A stretch of DNA of 64,000 nt, from the NCBI RefSeq assembly GCF_035920345.1, contig NZ_CP109149.1:7006001-7070000 (forward strand), read 5' to 3'. The stretch is from Nocardia vinacea. Lineage in GTDB: Bacteria > Actinomycetota > Actinomycetes > Mycobacteriales > Mycobacteriaceae. The number at the start of each line of letters is the position of its first letter. Position 1 is the first letter of the stretch. The position numbers and the translations under genes are program-made. Positions 49,955-58,063 of the stretch are shown here, in pieces. The notes under the pieces were generated by a model. It ran no database searches, had not been told where the DNA came from, and saw only the letters and a list, made by a program, of their open reading frames with translations.

Positions 49955-51628
49955 CTATCCGACATCCGCCGACATCTGCCCGAAGTCGGCCAAGCCGGGC
50001 ACTTCGATGTCGGCGCGGTGGGGATCATCCGCCCGTGTGGGCCGGGGATGCATCCATTCGCGCAGCACCATGGTGGCCCGCACATCGTCCTCGTTGTACT
50101 CCAGCAGCCGGGTGCGCTGACTCAGCTCGGGTTCGCCCTCGTAGCCGACGGCCAGCCGATACCAGCTCATCGACGCCTCACCGCCCGCCTCGGGATCGCG
50201 CCAGGAGAACCCGGCCACCGGCGCGATCTTCTTGAGCCCCTTGCCATTCGGGCAGATGAATTGATCGGAGACGGCCTGGAACATATCCACCCACTGCGGT
50301 CCGTCGACGAAGGCGCGCACCTGATCGACCGTCGGCACCCCGGGCTTACCCGCGAACCGACGCGCCGATTCGTAGAGCCATTTGTCCTCGGCGGTACGCG
50401 AATAGCAGTAGGCGGCGAAGGTTTTCCCGGCCGCGACGGCCTCGGCGCGCACCGTCATCAGCCAGGTCCAGAACTCGCCGAAGGAGCGGCCCTCATCTTC
50501 GGTGGGCAGCGGATCCCAGGTGACGAACGGGCGGTACACGCCGTCGAGCAGCGTGCCCCACAGATACGCGCCGTACTCCTGGAAGCTCTCCAGATCGACG
50601 TCCACCTCGACATCGGCCCGGCGCACCCAGACCCGCTCGACCCGGCGCACCAGCGGCGCGCCCGCGAGCCAGGCGCGGGCGGTCACCACGGCCTCGTCGA
50701 ACGGGCCGTGCTGCCAGTCCTCCGGATCGTCGCCGACCCAGGCGGCCAAATCGTCGATGGTCTCGACGCCGTGTCCGCGCAGCACCTCCGCGCGGGAACC
50801 GGGCGCGACCAGGCTCACGTCCCGGTGCTCGATCAGCCAGCCCTCGCAACTCTGGCCCGCGACCTGCGCCTCATCGGCGGGCGCCTTGCGCGTCCACCAC
50901 GGGCACTGGCGGCATTCGGGCACCTTCGACGGAACTGTTGGCAATTCCCCGCGCACCACCGCGATTCGATCGGCATAGCGCCGGTCGTAATCGGCGAGCA
51001 GCGGGCCGAGATCGTGCACCAGGATGCGGTCGAAGTGGTAGCCGATCACGCCGCCGACCAGCGCCGGACTGGCCAGACCGTGGCGCTGCAGCATGCGGTA
51101 CAGATGCGCGAGCCGCTGTTGATCGCGGGGCTGCTGGCGCAGTTTGCGATGCGGATCCGGTTGCGGATCCCAGTGATACGGATCCGAGGTGGTCGGGTGG
51201 AAATCGGCCGGTTCGGGCTGGCGCGGGTCGGTGACCTTGTGATTGACCACGATGACCGGGATGTAGCCGCCACGATCGCGGTCACGCAGCAGGATCTCCG
51301 AACCACCGCGGCGGCCGGTATCCGGTTCCTGTGGCAGCAGTCCGCCCCAGATGTGTTGTGCGCCTTCGGCACACGCGCGCATCGTGGCCGCGGCCCGCTC
51401 CCCCGCGCGCAGCGTCGGATCGATCACCACCCAGTTGTCCGGATCCGCGGCGATCAGCGCCTCACGCACCCGGGTGCGATGCGCGGTCGCGGCCTCCCGG
51501 CGCTGACGGACCCCGGCATCCTCGATCACCCCGGTCAGCAGGTTCGGATGCGCGGAATTCAAATGCAATCGGTGCCGACACCCGATCAATGCTCTGGCAT
51601 CGACGAATGCGGCCGGCTCGACGGGCAT
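49955..51628 (-). CDS. TM0106-type RecB-like nuclease with RNase H-like domain
   Basis: About 557 residues from ATG 51628 (MPVEPAAFVDAR); the open frame reaches 52051 but the upstream part crosses repeat DNA. The first half resembles the PD-(D/E)xK RecB family (VVIDPTLRAG; IPVIVVNHKV) and has a Cys cluster (ECRQCPWW, QSCEGW) that may bind an Fe-S cluster. The second half has DVDLESFQEYGAYLWG and LLEYNEDDVRATMVLREW, the DEDD-type RNase_H_2 motifs. The two-nuclease layout matches the TM0106/Rv2119 family. Probable DNA-repair nuclease. It ends 21 bp from the htpG start. Confidence 0.8.
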   Translation of the reverse strand: MPVEPAAFVDARALIGCRHRLHLNSAHPNLLTGVIEDAGVRQRREAATAHRTRVREALIAADPDNWVVIDPTLRAGERAAATMRACAEGAQHIWGGLLPQEPDTGRRGGSEILLRDRDRGGYIPVIVVNHKVTDPRQPEPADFHPTTSDPYHWDPQPDPHRKLRQQPRDQQRLAHLYRMLQRHGLASPALVGGVIGYHFDRILVHDLGPLLADYDRRYADRIAVVRGELPTVPSKVPECRQCPWWTRKAPADEAQVAGQSCEGWLIEHRDVSLVAPGSRAEVLRGHGVETIDDLAAWVGDDPEDWQHGPFDEAVVTARAWLAGAPLVRRVERVWVRRADVEVDVDLESFQEYGAYLWGTLLDGVYRPFVTWDPLPTEDEGRSFGEFWTWLMTVRAEAVAAGKTFAAYCYSRTAEDKWLYESARRFAGKPGVPTVDQVRAFVDGPQWVDMFQAVSDQFICPNGKGLKKIAPVAGFSWRDPEAGGEASMSWYRLAVGYEGEPELSQRTRLLEYNEDDVRATMVLREWMHPRPTRADDPHRADIEVPGLADFGQMSADVG

Positions 51629-52080
51629 CGACGCAGCACTCACCTCGGCCTGCCGCTCGTCGGCTACGCCTTCGTGATTGCGACCGTCGCGGTCACCGCT
51701 GCCCGAATACACATACGCAGTATGGTCCAGACCCCTGACAACTCTGTGAACCGCATGACACGACCTGCTGCGGGGACAGGTGAATCGGTAGCAGGGGGCA
51801 ACGAATGATTCGCTACCAACCCGACCCGCTCGGACCGAGTCTGCAGAGTGACGTCGTCGAAGCGCATGCACCGCAGGCGTGCGTCTCGACGGCACCGCGA
51901 GCGACTGCTCGCAGGTCGCGAAAGAGTCGGCGGCGAGACGCCAGGGGAGACGAACACCCAGCGCCGTAGGCGCGGCAATATGACACAGGCTAGGGTACTT
52001 GCGACACGTGTGGCATGGGCGGACGAGCGTTCCCCGACGTCGTACTGCCAATTGCGAACGAGCATCACGGAGGGCCTTCG
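51629..52080. other. Intergenic region with degenerate family 1 repeat
   Basis: Contains the eroded repeat copy at 51852-51985 and presumably divergent promoters for the nuclease and the DUF6474 gene. No gene recognised. Confidence 0.5.
51852..51985 (-). repeat. Dispersed hairpin repeat, family 1, degenerate copy C
   Basis: Reads GTCGTCGAAGCGCATGCACC, then CGCAGGCG, CTCGACGG, CGGCGAGACGCCAGGGG and CGCCGTAGGCGCGGCA, matching the reverse orientation of copies A and B with several losses. Confidence 0.65.
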
Positions 52081-52731
52081 ATGGGGTTGTTCACGAAGCG
52101 CAAGCGGCGGCCGAGCCGCAGGGCCGAGGCGAAGGCCCTCAAGCACAAAGCCGCCATGGAGGCGAAACTCGGCGCCAAGAACGACCGCAAAGCCCGGCGC
52201 GCGGAGGCCCGCACCCAGAGCAAGGTCGCCAAGGCGCAGATCGCCGCACTGCAAGCCGAGGAGAAGGCCGCACTGAAGGTGGCCGCCAAGGCCGAGCGGG
52301 ATCCGTTCACTGCGAGCCAGGTCCGCAAGTACCTCGGTGTCGCCCGGGTGCTGGTGCCCGTACTCGCACCGCTGGCCTACCGCGCCGCGACCTACATCCG
52401 CGGCCGGATCGATACCCGTCGGGCGCATCAGCTCGGCATCGGCGTCGAACAGCTCGGTGATTTCAGCGGCCACGGCGGCCGGCTGCAGGCGCGGATCTCC
52501 AATACCGAAGCGGCCCTTGACAAGATCGGCACGCAGTCCGGCGGCAAGGCGAACAAGGGCGAGACCCAGAATTTCGTTACCGCCACCCAGGATCGACTCG
52601 GAAATCTGACCGCCGCGATTCGGACCGCGGAGCAGATGCCCACACCGCGTCGTCGCGCCGTACACGCGTCGATCTCGAGCGAGCTGTCCGGTATCGAGGC
52701 GGACGTCTTGGCGCGCCTCGGCGTCAGCTGA
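52081..52731 (+). CDS. DUF6474-type hypothetical protein
   Basis: 216 residues. Begins MGLFTKRKRRPSRRAEAKALK; the first 90 residues are very rich in Lys, Ala, Arg and Glu, forming a basic helix. One short hydrophobic stretch (VARVLVPVLAPLAYRAATYI) could be a membrane anchor. The C-terminal half is helical (AALDKIGTQSGGKANKGE). I place it with the actinobacterial DUF6474 proteins, of unknown function. It precedes the small membrane protein by 8 bp, so it may be in the copper operon. Confidence 0.6.
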   Translation: MGLFTKRKRRPSRRAEAKALKHKAAMEAKLGAKNDRKARRAEARTQSKVAKAQIAALQAEEKAALKVAAKAERDPFTASQVRKYLGVARVLVPVLAPLAYRAATYIRGRIDTRRAHQLGIGVEQLGDFSGHGGRLQARISNTEAALDKIGTQSGGKANKGETQNFVTATQDRLGNLTAAIRTAEQMPTPRRRAVHASISSELSGIEADVLARLGVS

Positions 52732-52739
52732 TCCATCCG

Positions 52740-53279
52740 ATGTCTCCCGGCCAGCCCTCCGGCAGCCCGCGTGGCTGTCTGGTCGGCGGCATGGTCGGTG
52801 CGCTCGCCATCGCCGCACACGGTGCGGCGGGTGGCGGATTTCCGGATTCGGCCGAATCCGCACTGCTGCTGCTTGTTTCAGCGCTAACAGGTTGGGCTGC
52901 GGGACGGCTGCACCGGGGCGCCATCGCGCATTGGGCCGTGCTCGGTCCGCTCGCGCTCGGACAGCTCGCCGGACATGCGGTGCTATCCGGGCTGATCGAC
53001 CACCCCCATAGCCACACCGCCGTACCGCAATTCGACCCATACCTGCCCACGGGCTGGATGTTGTTGGCGCACTTGGTCGCAACGTTCGGCTGCGTCGCAC
53101 TGATCCTTTTGGCCGAGCGGCTCTATGCGTTGGCGTCCAGCGTCATTCGCGCGGTTTCCACAGCGGGATCACCGCTCGCGGTCACCCGCCCGGTCCGCTG
53201 GTCCGATTCGATTCTCCGGCACTACCGCTTTCATCCGAACGGCGCGATCGGTCCGCGCGCGCCACCGGTGTCGGCCTGA
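52740..53279 (+). CDS. Small polytopic membrane protein in copper cluster
   Basis: 179 residues with four to five hydrophobic helices (GCLVGGMVGALAIAAHG; ALLLLVSALTGWAAG; WMLLAHLVATFGCVALILL). A His-rich loop lies between helices (DHPHSHTAVPQF), and the C-terminal tail holds two His residues (LRHYRFH). The His residues and position just before the YcnI-like gene suggest copper handling. No named family recognised. Confidence 0.65.
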   Translation: MSPGQPSGSPRGCLVGGMVGALAIAAHGAAGGGFPDSAESALLLLVSALTGWAAGRLHRGAIAHWAVLGPLALGQLAGHAVLSGLIDHPHSHTAVPQFDPYLPTGWMLLAHLVATFGCVALILLAERLYALASSVIRAVSTAGSPLAVTRPVRWSDSILRHYRFHPNGAIGPRAPPVSA

Positions 53280-53321
53280 ACCGCCACACCCAAACCCCTT
53301 CGGACAGAAAGCTCTTCACCC

Positions 53322-53978
53322 ATGCGTACGCAGATCACGCGCGCCTGCACGGCGGTCGCCGCCGCCGGTTTCGTTCTCCTCGCGGGGGGCACCGCCTCCG
53401 CACACGTCACCGCCGACGCACCCGGTGCGACGCAGGGCAATTACTCGGTGATCACCTTCAAGGTCCCGACCGAATCGGAGACCGCGAACACCACGGCACT
53501 CACCGTCGCCCTGCCCAACCTCAAGAGCGCCCGCACCGAACCCATCCCGGGTTGGAGCTCCAAGGTCGACCGCAATGACAAGGCCGAGGCCACCTCGGTC
53601 ACCTGGACCGCCGATCCCGGCACGCCCGGTGTTCGTCCCGGCCAGTTCCAGCGCTTCGTCCTCTCGGTCGGCCCGCTGCCGACCCAGGACGAGGTCACCT
53701 TCCCGGCCACCCAGACCTATAGCGACGGCAAGGTCGTCAAGTGGGATCAGCCGATGGGCTCGGACGGTTCCGAACCCGAGCATCCGGCACCGACGCTCAC
53801 CCTCGCGGCTGCCACCGGCGACGGCCATGACGACCACCACGTCGGCAGTTCGGCCGCAGCCGAGAAGGCGAAGGACACCGACAACACCGCGCGCTGGCTC
53901 GGCGGCATCGGACTCGCGCTCGGCCTGCTCGGCGTGGCGCTCGGTCTCGGCAATGTGATCCGCGGACGCCGGGCATGA
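53322..53978 (+). CDS. YcnI-like copper-binding protein (DUF1775)
   Basis: 218 residues. A signal peptide precedes ASAHVTADAPGATQGNY, which after cleavage exposes an N-terminal His as in YcnI, where it helps form a monohistidine copper site with a conserved Trp. The core continues FKVPTESETANTTALTV and VTWTADPG. A His-rich linker (GDGHDDHHVGS) and a C-terminal transmembrane helix (WLGGIGLALGLLGVALGLG) anchor it outside the membrane. It leads the CopC and CopD genes, as in ycnKJI-type loci, so it probably passes copper to them. Confidence 0.88.
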   Translation: MRTQITRACTAVAAAGFVLLAGGTASAHVTADAPGATQGNYSVITFKVPTESETANTTALTVALPNLKSARTEPIPGWSSKVDRNDKAEATSVTWTADPGTPGVRPGQFQRFVLSVGPLPTQDEVTFPATQTYSDGKVVKWDQPMGSDGSEPEHPAPTLTLAAATGDGHDDHHVGSSAAAEKAKDTDNTARWLGGIGLALGLLGVALGLGNVIRGRRA

Positions 53979-54054
53979 GCGAGCGCAGCGAGCGAACAAT
54001 GAACACAGCCGGGCTGCCGCTCGTGCCGGAGCCGAGCGCCAGCGAGGCGGAGGC

Positions 54055-54609
54055 ATGAGCGGCATCGCCATGCGTCGCATGGTCGCCGGGCTGGTCGCGA
54101 GCCTGCTCTTGCTGAGCATGGGCGCGCTCGCGGCCGCGACGGCATCGGCCCATTCGACGCCGGTCAGCAGCGTGCCCGCGGACAGCGCGAGCATCGAAAC
54201 CGGTCCCGAGCGGGTGAGCATCACCTTCAACGAGCCCCTGCAGGAAAGCTTTCCGGCACTCACCGTGGTGGGTCCGGACGGGAATCTGTGGTCCAAGGGC
54301 GATCCGAAGGTGGACGGCCCGACCGTGAGCGTCGCGGTCGGCGAACTCGGCCCGACCGGCGTCTACAAGATCGGATACCGGGTCACCTCCGCCGACGGTC
54401 ATCCGGTCAAGGGCGAGCGGACCTTCACCCTCACCAAAGCGGGCAACGGGACCCCGGGCCCGAAGGCCGACAGCCAGCACAACTCCGGCGGCAGCGACGA
54501 TTCCGGCGGAATTCCGCTGTGGGTCTTCATCATCGGCGCGGTCGTCCTGTTCGGCGGTGGTCTGGCATTCGCCCTGTTCGGCGGCAGGAGCCGCAAATCG
54601 CAGCGGTGA
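54055..54609 (+). CDS. copC: CopC-domain copper-binding protein
   Basis: 184 residues. Signal peptide, then ASAHSTPVSSVPADSASIETGPERV; the mature N-terminal His and a second site in TSADGHPVKGERTF match the CopC copper(II) site (His, Asp, His). A beta-sandwich of about 100 residues follows, then a linker and a C-terminal transmembrane helix (LWVFIIGAVVLFGGGLAFALF). It carries extracytoplasmic copper and hands it to CopD. Its start overlaps no other gene but is only 76 bp after the YcnI-like stop. Confidence 0.92.
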   Translation: MSGIAMRRMVAGLVASLLLLSMGALAAATASAHSTPVSSVPADSASIETGPERVSITFNEPLQESFPALTVVGPDGNLWSKGDPKVDGPTVSVAVGELGPTGVYKIGYRVTSADGHPVKGERTFTLTKAGNGTPGPKADSQHNSGGSDDSGGIPLWVFIIGAVVLFGGGLAFALFGGRSRKSQR

Positions 54610-54622
54610 GAAGAGCACACGG

Positions 54623-55561
54623 GTGAACAAGGCGCAGCGGACGACCGGCGGCGGAAATGCGCAAGCGCTGCTGCTGGTCGGCCCGGCCGGGCTGCTCGGG
54701 GTGGCGCTCGCGCTGATCCTGGCTGTCCCGGCCCCCGCGCAGACCGAGAGCGTCATCCGGGTGCTGGCGGACTGCACCGGGGCCACCGTGCTCGGACTGG
54801 CCGCATTGCCCCGACTGCACGATCGGCTCCGGCCGCCGTGGCGGGTGCTCGCGGTACTGGCCGGGATCTGGTGTGTCACCGAATTCACAGTGCTCGTCTT
54901 CGAGGCGGCCGCCGTCGTCGGCGTGCCCATCGGCAAGCTCAGCGCTGGGCAGTTCGGCAATTTCCTGGTCGAGATCAGCGGCGGTCAGGTCGGTATCGCG
55001 GTACTGATCGGCAGCGGTGCGGTCGCCTGCTATTCGGCGATGGCGTTCCGGCGACCGGAGACCGCGTCGGCCGATCTGGTGCTGGTCTTCGCCGCAGTGG
55101 CGCTCGCGCTGCGGCCGATCACCGGACATATGTCGCAGCAGCCGTTCGGCTCGGTGCTCGCGGCGGTGCACGCGCTGGCGGCGGCGTCCTGGTTCGGGCT
55201 GCTGATCGCGCTGGCGCTGGTGGTGCGCACCCGCGGTGAGTGGGCGGTGACGCTGCCCCGGTATTCGGCGGTGGCGCTGCCGCTGGTCGGCATCGTCACG
55301 GTCACCGGCCTGGTCAACGGGTTGGTGCGGGTCGGCGGGATCGCTCCCTTCGTGACGACCGGCTACGGCCGCATTCTGCTGGCGAAAACCCTTGTGCTGG
55401 TTGGATTGCTGGCGCTGGGCTGGTGGTGGCGACGGAACTGGGTACCGCAGGCGACGGGACATCGAATGCCTGCCGAATCCTCACTGCGTCGGGCAATCAT
55501 CGAGGTGGCGGTGATGGCCGTGGCCTTCGGACTGGCGGCGACCCTGGCGGTCACCGCTTGA
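54623..55561 (+). CDS. copD: CopD-family copper transport membrane protein
   Basis: 312 residues from GTG 54623, just after the copC stop. Eight predicted transmembrane helices. The HALAAASWFGLLIALAL segment and the QQPFGSV His region match the CopD fold. It acts in the membrane to import copper from CopC. Together with YcnI and CopC it forms a copper acquisition/handling cluster. A longer frame from 54557 overlaps copC and is not credible. Confidence 0.88.
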   Translation: MNKAQRTTGGGNAQALLLVGPAGLLGVALALILAVPAPAQTESVIRVLADCTGATVLGLAALPRLHDRLRPPWRVLAVLAGIWCVTEFTVLVFEAAAVVGVPIGKLSAGQFGNFLVEISGGQVGIAVLIGSGAVACYSAMAFRRPETASADLVLVFAAVALALRPITGHMSQQPFGSVLAAVHALAAASWFGLLIALALVVRTRGEWAVTLPRYSAVALPLVGIVTVTGLVNGLVRVGGIAPFVTTGYGRILLAKTLVLVGLLALGWWWRRNWVPQATGHRMPAESSLRRAIIEVAVMAVAFGLAATLAVTA

Positions 55562-55618
55562 CGCTTGCAAATGCAAGCACCCGCTGCCGGGCCGATAGCA
55601 ACCCGTTACAGTTGTGCC

Positions 55619-56077
55619 ATGACCGAGGTGAAGATCATCGAAGACTGTGCGGCTTCGGCCGAAACAGCCTTCGCGTATGTCAACGACTACCGGAATCTGT
55701 CGCGTTTCATCACCGAGGTCCAGGACTTCACGCCGATCACCGAGCAGATCGAGGGTGTCGGCGCGACTTTCGACGGCACCATCAAACTCGGTCCCGCCGC
55801 TCTGCATTCGCGCCTGCAGGTCGTGCGGTGGGAGGAGAACTACGCGATCGCGGTGAAGTCGATCAAGGGTTTCGAAATCGAATCCACCTTCCTGTTCCAC
55901 GCCAAGGGCACCGATAGCTGCACGGTCGACGCGATCGTCGACTATCGCGTGCCGGGCGGAATCGCGGGCAAGGTGCTCGGCAAGACCATCGAGCCGTTCG
56001 TGAAGCTCGCCGTCAAACACTCCACGCACAACCTGACCACCCAGATCGCCGAATTCCACGCCAGCAGGCAAAGCTAG
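55619..56077 (+). CDS. SRPBCC-fold protein
   Basis: 152 residues. It starts MTEVKIIEDCAASAETAFAYVNDYRNLSRF, the pattern of the START/SRPBCC (polyketide cyclase/dehydrase-like) family. A hydrophobic pocket is expected; small-molecule ligand unknown. No signal peptide. Separate from the copper genes by a 57-bp gap. Confidence 0.75.
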   Translation: MTEVKIIEDCAASAETAFAYVNDYRNLSRFITEVQDFTPITEQIEGVGATFDGTIKLGPAALHSRLQVVRWEENYAIAVKSIKGFEIESTFLFHAKGTDSCTVDAIVDYRVPGGIAGKVLGKTIEPFVKLAVKHSTHNLTTQIAEFHASRQS

Positions 56078-56121
56078 CCGGAACTTGTCCAGGCCGGCCC
56101 GGCCGGAGGATGCTGTGCACT

Positions 56122-56502
56122 ATGGCTGACCGCACGACACCGACTTTTCCACAGCGCATCGCCTACATCTGCGGGCGCACGCTGCCGGAGTCGATGTCGG
56201 CCTGGGTGCTGGAGGATCTGACCGGCCCCGGCGCTGCACGGCGCTATCTGACACGCTTCCTCATTCCGATGATTCCGGTGCTGAGCCTGTTCCTGCTGGT
56301 ACCCGGACCGAAGTGGATGGGCCTGGCGATGATGGCCCTGCTGTATCTGCCGCTGATCTATTTCACCGCGGCACTGATGTACGTGTATCGCCGGGCCCGT
56401 CTGGTCAAGCACGGCCTCGATCCGGCACTGGCCGACTCCGCGTCCAGGAAGCGTGCGGAAACCGAGCGGCTGGCCTATGAACGCCGCCACGGTCGCGCTT
56501 GA
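56122..56502 (+). CDS. DUF5313-family membrane protein
   Basis: 126 residues with two transmembrane helices (FLIPMIPVLSLFLLVPG; MALLYLPLIYFTAALMYVY). It begins TFPQRIAYICGRTLPESMSAWVLEDL and ends with the charged helix SRKRAETERLAYERRHG. GGAGG precedes ATG 56122. The family is actinobacterial with unknown function. A paralog follows 63 bp on, indicating a local duplication. Confidence 0.75.
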   Translation: MADRTTPTFPQRIAYICGRTLPESMSAWVLEDLTGPGAARRYLTRFLIPMIPVLSLFLLVPGPKWMGLAMMALLYLPLIYFTAALMYVYRRARLVKHGLDPALADSASRKRAETERLAYERRHGRA

Positions 56503-56565
56503 ATTCGGCTGCCGAATATTCGCCGAACCTGGCCGTGATGCATCTCACGGGCATAGCCTGAACAT

Positions 56566-56931
56566 ATGAAGCGTCCCACGTTAGGCCAACGGATCGCTTA
56601 CGATCTCGGTCGCGAGCTCCCCGAGGAGCTGCACGAGTGGGTCATCCACGACCTTGTCGGGCACGGGGCCATGGAACGCTACCTCGTCCGCTTCCTCGTA
56701 CCGTTCATCCCGTTCTTCGCGCTGTGGTTGCTGTTCCCCGGCCCGATGGGGTTGAAGATCGGCATGATCGTCATGATGATCGTGCCGCTGATCGTGTTCA
56801 CGGTGTCGCTCAGTTACGTCTGGCGTCGGTTCCGGCTGAGCCAGCACGGCATCGATCAGGAGTGGATCAACCACAACAAGATGCGCGAAACCGAGCGGAT
56901 GAAATACGAGATGCATTACGGGCACCGCTAG
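56566..56931 (+). CDS. DUF5313-family membrane protein, tandem paralog
   Basis: 121 residues, same layout as the previous gene: TLGQRIAYDLGRELPEELHEWVIHDL, two helices, and a tail MRETERMKYEMHYGHR. The identity is moderate, so the duplication is old. It stands directly before a family 1 repeat copy. Confidence 0.75.
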   Translation: MKRPTLGQRIAYDLGRELPEELHEWVIHDLVGHGAMERYLVRFLVPFIPFFALWLLFPGPMGLKIGMIVMMIVPLIVFTVSLSYVWRRFRLSQHGIDQEWINHNKMRETERMKYEMHYGHR

Positions 56932-56984
56932 CAACGGGTTTGCACAGCGCTCGCCGGTGGATGCTAACCATACGCACCCACCCG

Positions 56985-57131
56985 ACCACGACGGAGCGAG
57001 TCTTACGAGCGACCGTTCGCGGCCCGTCTCGCGTCCGAGCCGTCGAAGCGCATGCGCCGCAGGCGCGAGTCTCGACGGCTCGGACGCGAGACACCAGGGG
57101 GCCGCGAACACGCCGCGCCGCAGGCGCGGCA
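56985..57131 (-). repeat. Dispersed hairpin repeat, family 1, copy D (reversed)
   Basis: The core 57015-57109 is again exactly 95 bp with arms GTTCGCGGCCC and GGGCCGCGAAC. The tail to the left (CCACGACGGAGCGAGTCTTA) matches the tail that follows copies A and its duplicated half. The small hairpin GCCGCGCC/GGCGCGGC at 57112-57130 is the flanking hairpin of copy A. It ends 12 bases before the rraA start. Confidence 0.9.
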
Positions 57132-57141
57132 GAATGTCACA

Positions 57142-57612
57142 GTGAACACTATTGCCACCGCGGACCTCGCCGACGAGATCGGCCCCGAAATCCGTAGCTG
57201 CGATACGCAGTTCATCCAGTTCGGCGGGCGTGCGGAATTCTCCGGGCGCATCACCACGATCCGCTGCTTCCAGGACAACCTGCTGGTCAAGCAAACACTG
57301 GGCGAGCCGGGCAACGGCGGCGTGCTCGTCGTCGACGGCGGCGCCAGCGTGCACACCGCATTGGTCGGCGACATCATCGCCGGACGCGGGGTGGCCAACG
57401 GCTGGTCCGGCGTGATCGTCAACGGTGCGGTGCGCGACTCGGCCATCCTGCGCACGCTCGATATCGGCATCAAGGCACTTGGCACCAACCCGCGCAAGAG
57501 CACACAGACCGGCTCGGGCGACCGCGATATCCCGGTCGAATTCGGCGGCGTCACTTTCGTGCCCGGCCATATGCTCTACAGCGACCACGACGGCATCGTG
57601 GTCCGTGCTTGA
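57142..57612 (+). CDS. rraA: RraA-family regulator of RNase E / aldolase-like
   Basis: 156 residues from GTG 57142. Core [19 protein letters not shown] and [17 protein letters not shown] carry the conserved Gly-Gly, Arg and Asp of the RraA/MenG fold; these correspond to the substrate-binding residues of 4-hydroxy-4-methyl-2-oxoglutarate aldolase-type enzymes. In M. tuberculosis the counterpart is Rv3853. True RraA binds RNase E; which role applies here is not clear. Its end is 10 bp from the convergent S4 gene. Confidence 0.85.
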   Translation: MNTIATADLADEIGPEIRSCDTQFIQFGGRAEFSGRITTIRCFQDNLLVKQTLGEPGNGGVLVVDGGASVHTALVGDIIAGRGVANGWSGVIVNGAVRDSAILRTLDIGIKALGTNPRKSTQTGSGDRDIPVEFGGVTFVPGHMLYSDHDGIVVRA

Positions 57613-57622
57613 GACCGAGCGA

Positions 57623-57844
57623 CTAGACCGCCGCCACCCTGACCCTGTGACCGGCGATGGCCACAATGTCGCCGACATGCAATTGCCGTCCGCGACGCAG
57701 TTCCACCTCCTCGTTCACCCGTACCAGACCCGCGGCGATCACGGTCTTGGCCTCCGATCCGGAATCGATCAGATTGGCAAGCTTGAGGAACTGGCCGAGT
57801 CGAATGACGTCGTCATCGATCGGCACATCGACTGCATCGGACAT
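57623..57844 (-). CDS. S4 RNA-binding domain protein
   Basis: 73 residues, almost entirely an S4 domain: IRLGQFLKLANLIDSGSEAKTVIAAGLVRVNEE with a C-terminal VELRRGRQLHVGDIVAI. This small stand-alone YbcJ-type S4 protein binds structured RNA or ribosomes. ATG 57844 is used; ATG 57853 would add three residues. Confidence 0.85.
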   Translation of the reverse strand: MSDAVDVPIDDDVIRLGQFLKLANLIDSGSEAKTVIAAGLVRVNEEVELRRGRQLHVGDIVAIAGHRVRVAAV

Positions 57845-58063
57845 GGGATACATCCTTACTCCGTCGCCGTCGAACCGGAAATCCAACCCCCGCCCGCGGC
57901 GCGAACGACGGGCCCGGAGACGGTAGCGCAGCGAAACCACGGAGGGACCCGTGAACACCGCAGTCGAATACAGACGGCCGAAACGCATCGTTGACGCTCC
58001 GATAACCGACATGCCCGGGCGGCCTTCGAGCACCACTACCGCGGCAACGTACACACTGGTGCT

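Noticed and set aside
49010..51808. 932-codon plus-strand frame opposite htpG and the nuclease gene
   Set aside because: It is antisense to two well-supported genes and shows no domain; long antisense frames are expected at this GC content.
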